Position numbers and translations under genes: made by a program. This document shows positions 58,069 to 64,000 of a stretch of 64,000 nucleotides of DNA, one piece after another. The first letter of the stretch is position 1, and each line of letters opens with the position of its first letter. The notes under the pieces were generated by a model, which was not told the origin of the DNA, searched no databases, and worked only from the letters and a program-made list of their open reading frames with translations. This DNA comes from Polytrichum commune (Eukaryota > Streptophyta > Polytrichopsida > Polytrichales > Polytrichaceae), in contig OX485803.1 in assembly GCA_950295325.1 (NCBI GenBank), positions 48,189,554 to 48,253,553 of the forward strand, written 5' to 3'.

Positions 58069-59849
58069 GAGAGCAAGAAAACGCTACTTCATCAAGTGAA
58101 GGGTGTAAGATCAGGAACGCTCTACACTCAAGCGTTTCAATACGAACACACTTGAATGCATCCATATGCAAACTTTGTATTTCTCAATATATTTTAGAAA
58201 GCCCCTCACTTTCAAGTGCATCCAAATCTTAAAAGATGGCTCAGAATTCCAAGGACAAGTACATGGTGCTCAAACCAAATCCTTCACAGATCACAAATTT
58301 TAGATTGCACCTGAAATTACAAATTTCAAAGTGCATGTTTGGCATCCAGATTTCATACATGAGCTTCACCAACGAATCATGTTACACCTACTTCTTGTCA
58401 GTTATGAAGAGCTACCATTACCTTTGGGGATGTGCAGTGTCTTGAGAACCTGTGGTGCAATAACAAGCACGAGATTGCAATTTGCCTTGCATCACCAATT
58501 TGAGCCTTGCATTCAACCATGCTGGTGTTGACCAAATATCTACTAGAAGTGTTTGTCTTGGCAACTTTTCTTTAAAGCCAAGTGTCCCGAGATTCCTCTA
58601 TAGGCACCACAACCCACAATCAGAAATGGAAAATCCAACTTGCATTTTATTTGCAACCAACAGAATGAAGAATATGTTGTTAAACATCTCAATAATCGGA
58701 TCAACTTTCACTCCACTCTAGTACAAGCAAATAACAACTGTATTCATTGTTTCCCTAATGACCATAACTTTTGTAAAAAGCAAGGAATGTCCCAACTCAA
58801 TTGTGAACCCAACATCAACTTTCTACCCTTATTGACTGGCAGCCACAGTAGTACCTTGTCAATCCTGTTGCCCCACCACTGGATAAGCTCTGCATAATAT
58901 TTCCCCCAAAGTTGTTCAATCGTCTGTGTTTTGCCTGAATCAAGCGCAAAGTACTTCATCCATGTCAGTTATGTTCTCTTTGGGAAAGGCAACTTGCATC
59001 GACCTCTTTCCATGACGATGGGCATCTCATACAAACCTGAGATATAAGGACTCGGAGGTGACCTTCTCCAAATTGATGAACATGGAAAGCACCTAATTTG
59101 TCCACTGCTTCTTCCTCCATGGTGAACGAGAGAGTAGATAAAGAAGGGTAGATAGGCCATGAAGACTGAAGAGTGTGATCACACAAATATTCTGGTCACA
59201 AGAATTCGACAGAACGCCATTAAGAACGTTAGTAGCTGTTAAAGCATACTCTTCTTATCAACACTGGGAGTCAGTCAGCCAAGTTCATGTCTGCTACTTC
59301 GGGGAAAATGTCACGACCTCTATACAGAAAAGACGTTTTTTGTTTTACATAGCACCTACCGGAAGCTGTATTAACTGCACCTATTGGTCAATTGAGGAGA
59401 TTTGAAGCCATATGATGCATTGCACACATATTCTCATTTATCTTCCTTTCCACTACAATAATTCCAGTCCATAAAGCACGTCATCTTCTTGTCGAATTTG
59501 TGATTGTTTACTGTATATCTAAACTCAAATATCCCTACATGAAAATGCATTCCAGGATTTATATGCGATATGCTGCTGTAAAGGATACATCACATTTGCA
59601 CAACATAAATCATGGGCATGACCGTCACAAAAGTTCAACACAAGTCCTTAACAAAAATATTTCGACTGTTTTATATGGACTAAAGTTAGAAATCACCTGT
59701 GCACCAGCTCCACACTCCAGAAAACTTCTCTGTTGTTGCCCATGCTGCAACATCAGACATCTGCTACCTAAACCCAACAAAACTAATTCAGACAAGCAAA
59801 TCTTCATTTATTTTGAGAGCACAATATCGATGCCAATTCCTGAGTGTGA
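58069..59849. other. Upstream region of the PPR gene
   Basis: No second gene recognised. Frames of 60-120 codons lack family motifs. Given the mirrored RAD5-type 5' region at 59850-61385, part of this stretch may be transcribed as 5' UTR or intron of the PPR gene. Confidence 0.35.
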
Positions 59850-61385
59850 AGTAAGTCGCCGACAGTAAGTTCATAACGGCAGAAATGCACTGAACCGGAA
59901 CTGAATCCAAGAGCAGACAAAATCGGCTCTGAAATGTCGAGGAGTGACATTATGACGGCCGTCAAAGTCACAAGAGCGGGGGCAACAGGGGAAAATGTTG
60001 GAACTACAATCAGTATCAGCTACCGAGGGGTAGGCGGAGTAGCTCAACAGGCCAAGAATGACGATGATAGCTCTTACGATACAATCTGCAAATTTGCCAA
60101 AGTTTGCATTACACGAGGTCGATAAATATCTCTAAAGGACTCGAATCGATTCCGAATCACAAAGGCGGCTCTATCGTAGCAATTGACCAGGGCCGCAGTT
60201 TAGGATCCCGCGCTTTGAAAGAGACGATTTCCCTCTCTCAGTGACGCTCTCGACGATATATCCAAAACAGGGGATGCATATAAATTGCACCCTTGGCGGT
60301 GTTAAACCAGTAGCCGGATTCCAGTTTCGTTTCGCAGTCATGTGTAGCAGCTAACAAGGCCAGCAGCAAACCTATCAATCTCCGAAAAAGTTAAAGTCAC
60401 CCCGAATCAAAGAAGCAGATCTACTCGAGCTTCACATTTGCCCTTAAATCAGCGACTACAGAGCTCCACTTCCACCTGAAGTCCAGCACAATTCCGTAAA
60501 GCTAAAATACGAGCCTCCAAAGGCTCGAAAATTTACTGTGAGGACTTCGCAAGAACCCTGGCTGCGTCGACAAACTTAGCCCAATCCGAACACAAAATGG
60601 CGAAACTGAGCTCAAATTACTTTGCGTAAGGCTCAGAATGATGCTCTGCCGACCGAGAATATTCACACAGCCAGTATTAACGCCATCAACCCGATGCGAT
60701 TGAGCAATGTTGGATGCGAAACCCTAGGGAGCGTAATCCCGCATTGCATCCAACTCTTGAACCTTATGGCGGGACCCGCATAGACTCCGTCTCAAAACGT
60801 CATTAATTATTTATTCCGTTGGAGTGTTTCTGTTGCAACCTAAACCTATAGATGTTGGTTAGAAGTCATTACTGCATCTCACAACATACCGTTGGATCAC
60901 TCTTGCTCTCAGTTAAGTTTTCCTTTTAATAACTTCACTCAAAAACTTTATCTTACTTATTTTTCTAAAAATCCATTTTTAAAATGAGCATGATACCCTT
61001 CAAAATGACTAATGATGTCAGTATTAAAAAAAATTGACATGAATGTCTCCATGTAGCTCATGATGTGAGCAGTCGATTGTCGCCTTCGTAGAAAGAATTG
61101 GAGTTATATTGATGGTGCTACAAAGTTTATGCGAGTGTTAGGGGCCAATGGGACCCTAGGGTCCTGCCATATGGTTCACTTCTTTCCCCATGTGTTCAAA
61201 GAGTGCAGGAACGGTGTTAGTCTTATTTACCCAACGGTAGGCAACTTTATCTAGCGTACGGTGGTTTTGTTCACAAACTATTGTCTTTATTTGACAGTCT
61301 GTACCGCTTCCGAGTCCTGACTTGTGTAGAAATGCAAGGAAATTGGCGGCGTCAACTCCTTTGTCCAACGGTCGCCCACTAAACA
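59850..61385 (-). repeat. Left arm of a large inverted duplication
   Basis: Its reverse complement aligns with 61868-63045. The outer block 59850-60750 pairs with about 62097-63030; shared words are GACGGCCGTC, AACTACGGCCCTG (here GCGGCCCTGG-like) and AGTATTAACG/CGTTAATACT. The inner block 61157-61385 pairs with about 61868-62075 (TACCGTTGGGTA, AACACCGTTCC). About 400 bp at 60750-61156 have no partner, which suggests an insertion here or a deletion opposite. Confidence 0.75.
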
Positions 61386-61867
61386 CATGTATGCACTATG
61401 AAGTGCTCGATGGGGTGTTAATGAGGCGATATTATGTTGAAGTGCAATTTCATGAGATGTGTTGATGTGTAAGGATAGGTAAAACACTTTACATAGGCAA
61501 ACGTTATTATGAGTGCTTATGTGTTGGTACACTCTAAAGTGCTAAATTTTAACATACCATGTCTTCAATAGTTGACATGGTATGTATAACACTTCAAAAT
61601 TTGATATTTGTCATTTTATTAGGATGTCCTAGGATGCAGAGTGCACATTGAACTTTACACTTTTGCTTAGTTTTGCACATACAAGTTCTCACACTGGCCA
61701 TAAACCAAAATCAACATAGTCATAAAAGTCTTATTCGTTTGGGGAAAACACTGTGGCATTTTCGGGTAATCGCTGCCAAAACACACTATTTTATAGTAAG
61801 TGTGCATTCTGAATGCATTATGTATGAAGTTTGAACAGATCATTTTATCCGGTATCTCTTGCACTAG
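61386..61867. other. Centre of the inverted duplication
   Basis: About 480 bp of AT-rich DNA without a gene. A small palindrome (ATACCATGTCTTCAATAGTT then GACATGGTAT) lies at 61555-61586. Confidence 0.5.
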
Positions 61868-63045
61868 AGCGTTTTAACTTTGGCGGCCAACCGCTGGACA
61901 AACGACGAACGCCGCCAATACTCCCGCGCTTCTGCACGGTCGAAACCGAGACAGACCGTCAGAGAATGAACATGTTCTGTGGACAAATCTACCATACGCT
62001 GGTTAAAGCTACGTACCGTTGGGTATGTGGGACCAACACCGTTCCCGCGCTCAACGAACACCCGGGGGAGTAAGTTTTAGCGGCAATTCGGATTTCGTTC
62101 GCTAGGGTTTCACATCCATGGCGCACGAGCCACGGCAACATCTGCCATCGCTCAAGCGCATCGGGTCGATGCCGTTAATACTGGCTGGGTGAATAATATG
62201 TCGGCAGAGCATCTTTCTGAGCCTTACGAAGAGTTACTTGAGCTTAGTTTCGCCATTTCGTGGTCTGATTTGGCTTGTCGACGCATCCAGGGTTTCACTC
62301 CGAAGCCCTCATAGTAAATTGGAGTGCTGGTGAATTGAAGGATTTTCCTAGCCTTTGGAGGCTCGCATTTGAGCTTTACGGAATTGTGCTGGACTTCAGG
62401 TGGAAGTGGAGCTCGGTAGTCGCTGTTTATTAGGGCAAATGTGAAGCTCGAGTTGATCTGCTTCTTTGATTCGGTATGAATTTGAGTATTTCAGAGATTG
62501 TTAGGTTTGCAGCCTTGTTAGCTGCTACGCATCTCTGTGAAACGATACTGGAGTCTGCTTGTTCAACACGGCAAGAGTGCAATTCATTTCCAGCTCCTGT
62601 TTTGGATCTATCGGCGAGAGCTTCACTCAGACAAGGATAATCGTCCCTTTTTTTTTTAAGCGCGGAATTCTAAACTACGGCCCTGTTTAATTGCTAATAT
62701 TGATCCGCCTCTGTGATTCGAAATCGATTTGAATCCTTAAGAGACATATATTGACTTCTTATGATGCGAACTTTGGCAAGTTTGCAATTTGTATCGCAAG
62801 AGCTATCATCTTCATTCTTGGCCTGGGCTACTCCGCCTATAGATACCTCAGTAGCTGATACTGATTGGAGTTCCAACAATTTTCTCTGTAGCCTCCGCTC
62901 TTGTGTCTTCGACGGCCGTCATAATTTCACTCCTTGACGTCTCAGAGCCAATTTTTTCTGCTCTTGGATGCAGTTCCGGTTCAGTGCATTTCTTTCTATG
63001 AGTTTACTGTTGGCGACTTATTTCACATTCTGGAACTGGCATCGA
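61868..63045 (+). repeat. Right arm: upstream/5' region of the RAD5-like gene
   Basis: Mirror of 59850-61385, lying directly upstream of the RAD5-like start codon. It includes GCTAGGGTTTCACATCC at about 62090, a motif common in plant 5' leaders. Probably promoter and 5' UTR (possibly with an intron) of that gene. Frames found in it (60-80 codons) are not conserved intact between arms, so it is read as non-coding. Confidence 0.65.
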
Positions 63046-63758
63046 TACTTTTGTGGAGAGAAGTTGCAGCATGCTCAATAGTGGTGACGTCACCTTCAGT
63101 GAAGGTAGATCCGGTACGTTCAGTTAATACTGTAATGTGGCATCCATTTTCTATGTTCTAAATGGATTATTGCGGATGGTTGGGAAGAGCAGAAGTTATC
63201 AAATTGCTCGGAGTTGCGGTCCCTGACATATCTCACATGCTGGCATAATTATTACAAGCTCTTCGATGAGTTTGGTTGGATTGCCTTGATGGCTCACAGC
63301 CGATTCTGTCTGCGTTGTCGGCATTCTCTATAATAAGCCTCTGTACTTCAGAAAAGTATCTTTGCTGAATTGTGAATTGAACTTTCCGATGTTTGTCTAT
63401 ACAAAGTATACATTTAGCAGACCTTTATTCATCAGCAGTTGAACTAGTTTGCCATGTATGCTTGCCATGCTCAATAAAAGGCGATGCTGTGGCTCGAGTC
63501 AAGAAAATCAGGATGATATAGGTAAATTGAATGCCGAAAGTAGGTTCAAAATTACAGATAGTTCGTCAAGCAAGATACATACTGATGTTGACCATGCAAG
63601 TTGTCTAGAGTGCATTTTAATGTTTTCATGGAGCTTGCAATTGCATCAGAATGCTTGATATGGGTTGTGACGGTATGGTTCAATAGCGCTTCTCAATTTG
63701 TTTGACTGATGTTCTATCATCGAACGATTATGCAGGTAACCTTGGTCGGCGGAGAGAA
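63046..63758 (+). other. Probable 5' UTR/intron of the RAD5-like gene
   Basis: No ORF with a recognised product. A T-rich tract ending ATTATGCAG just before GTAACC (about 63727-63735) would suit a 3' splice site about 24 bases before the start codon. Confidence 0.4.
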
Positions 63759-64000
63759 ATGGCTCGACAGGTCAGCAACCAGAATATTACTGACATGCGG
63801 GCTGTTGTAGGCTCTGGTCCCAGTGAAATGGATCTGATTCGTGCCCTTCATTTAGCAAGAAATGATGTTGCAGCGGCTATCAATATCCTCTTTGACACCC
63901 CAAAGTCCAGCTACCTTAAACCTGCACCTCGAGCAACTGCTTCACCGAAAGCCGGTGGGGGATCTAGTTCTCAAGTGCGCCCCAGAGAAGAACGACAATC
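63759..64000 (+). CDS. RAD5: RAD5/HLTF-like DNA repair helicase, N-terminal part
   Basis: Eighty codons are visible before the window ends. After MARQVSNQNITDMRAVVG comes SEMDLIRALHLARNDVAAA then INILFDTP, the small helical N-terminal module of plant RAD5A-type proteins. The full-length proteins continue with HIRAN, SNF2 helicase and RING domains, none of which lie in this window. RAD5 proteins act in the nucleus in error-free post-replication repair, remodelling forks and polyubiquitinating PCNA. The in-frame upstream sequence meets a TAG, so this ATG, or a splice just upstream of it, is the likely start. After residue 60 the sequence becomes Pro/Ala/Ser-rich linker. The symbol rests on this short N-terminus only. 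Confidence 0.75.
   Translation, partial: MARQVSNQNITDMRAVVGSGPSEMDLIRALHLARNDVAAAINILFDTPKSSYLKPAPRATASPKAGGGSSSQVRPREERQ

Noticed and set aside
59934-62879. Homologous small frames in the two arms of the inverted duplication (59934-60125 plus, 62694-62879 minus)
   Set aside because: They run against the presumed transcription direction, and the aligned arms differ by indels that change the frame; more likely conserved non-coding leader sequence.

Overview
The window looks like nuclear DNA of a land plant, most likely a bryophyte (moss-like). The basis is a single-exon, 1043-residue PLS-class PPR protein with a complete DYW domain and strongly homogenised repeats, a dirigent protein, and the start of a plant-type RAD5 helicase. 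A fern or lycophyte cannot be excluded from sequence alone. Genes are sparse, intergenic DNA is AT-rich, and most recognisable content is decayed mobile DNA.

Layout. 0-1 kb: short hAT-type non-autonomous elements, one next to a glutamine-rich coding-like scrap. 5-8 kb: foldback elements with 3-bp target duplications (PIF/Harbinger style). 8.1-8.4 kb: a tRNA-derived SINE whose 3' part matches the 3' end of a decayed LINE at 9.65-11.15 kb on the minus strand. 12.4-14.0 kb: a full-length but dead Tc1-type (DD34E) transposon. 14-36 kb: gene-free DNA with short inverted-repeat elements, including a self-nested hAT pair at 25.2-25.9 kb, a 143-bp CACTA miniature at 28.6 kb and a 1.0-kb hAT derivative at 33.3-34.3 kb. 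36.4-40.3 kb: a GC-rich island carrying a 690-codon ORF of unknown function, saturated with the palindrome TCCGGA in coding and non-coding parts. 43.1 kb: a second LINE scrap. 45.2-45.8 kb: an intact dirigent-like gene (minus). 47.9-52.9 kb: more foldback elements, a dead Harbinger transposase, a 141-bp tandem triplication, and a decayed ORF with HUH/Rep-like motifs. 54.9-58.1 kb: the DYW PPR gene (minus). 59.8-63.0 kb: a large diverged inverted duplication. 63.76 kb to the edge: N-terminus of a RAD5/HLTF-like gene (plus).

The host genes (dirigent, DYW-PPR, RAD5-like) are not an operon or pathway. The clearest relationships are a LINE/SINE pair sharing a 3' tail, Harbinger-type MITEs beside a dead Harbinger transposase, and a mirrored copy of the RAD5 upstream region lying upstream of the divergently transcribed PPR gene. 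Everything was read by eye; percent identities, database matches and expression were not computed.
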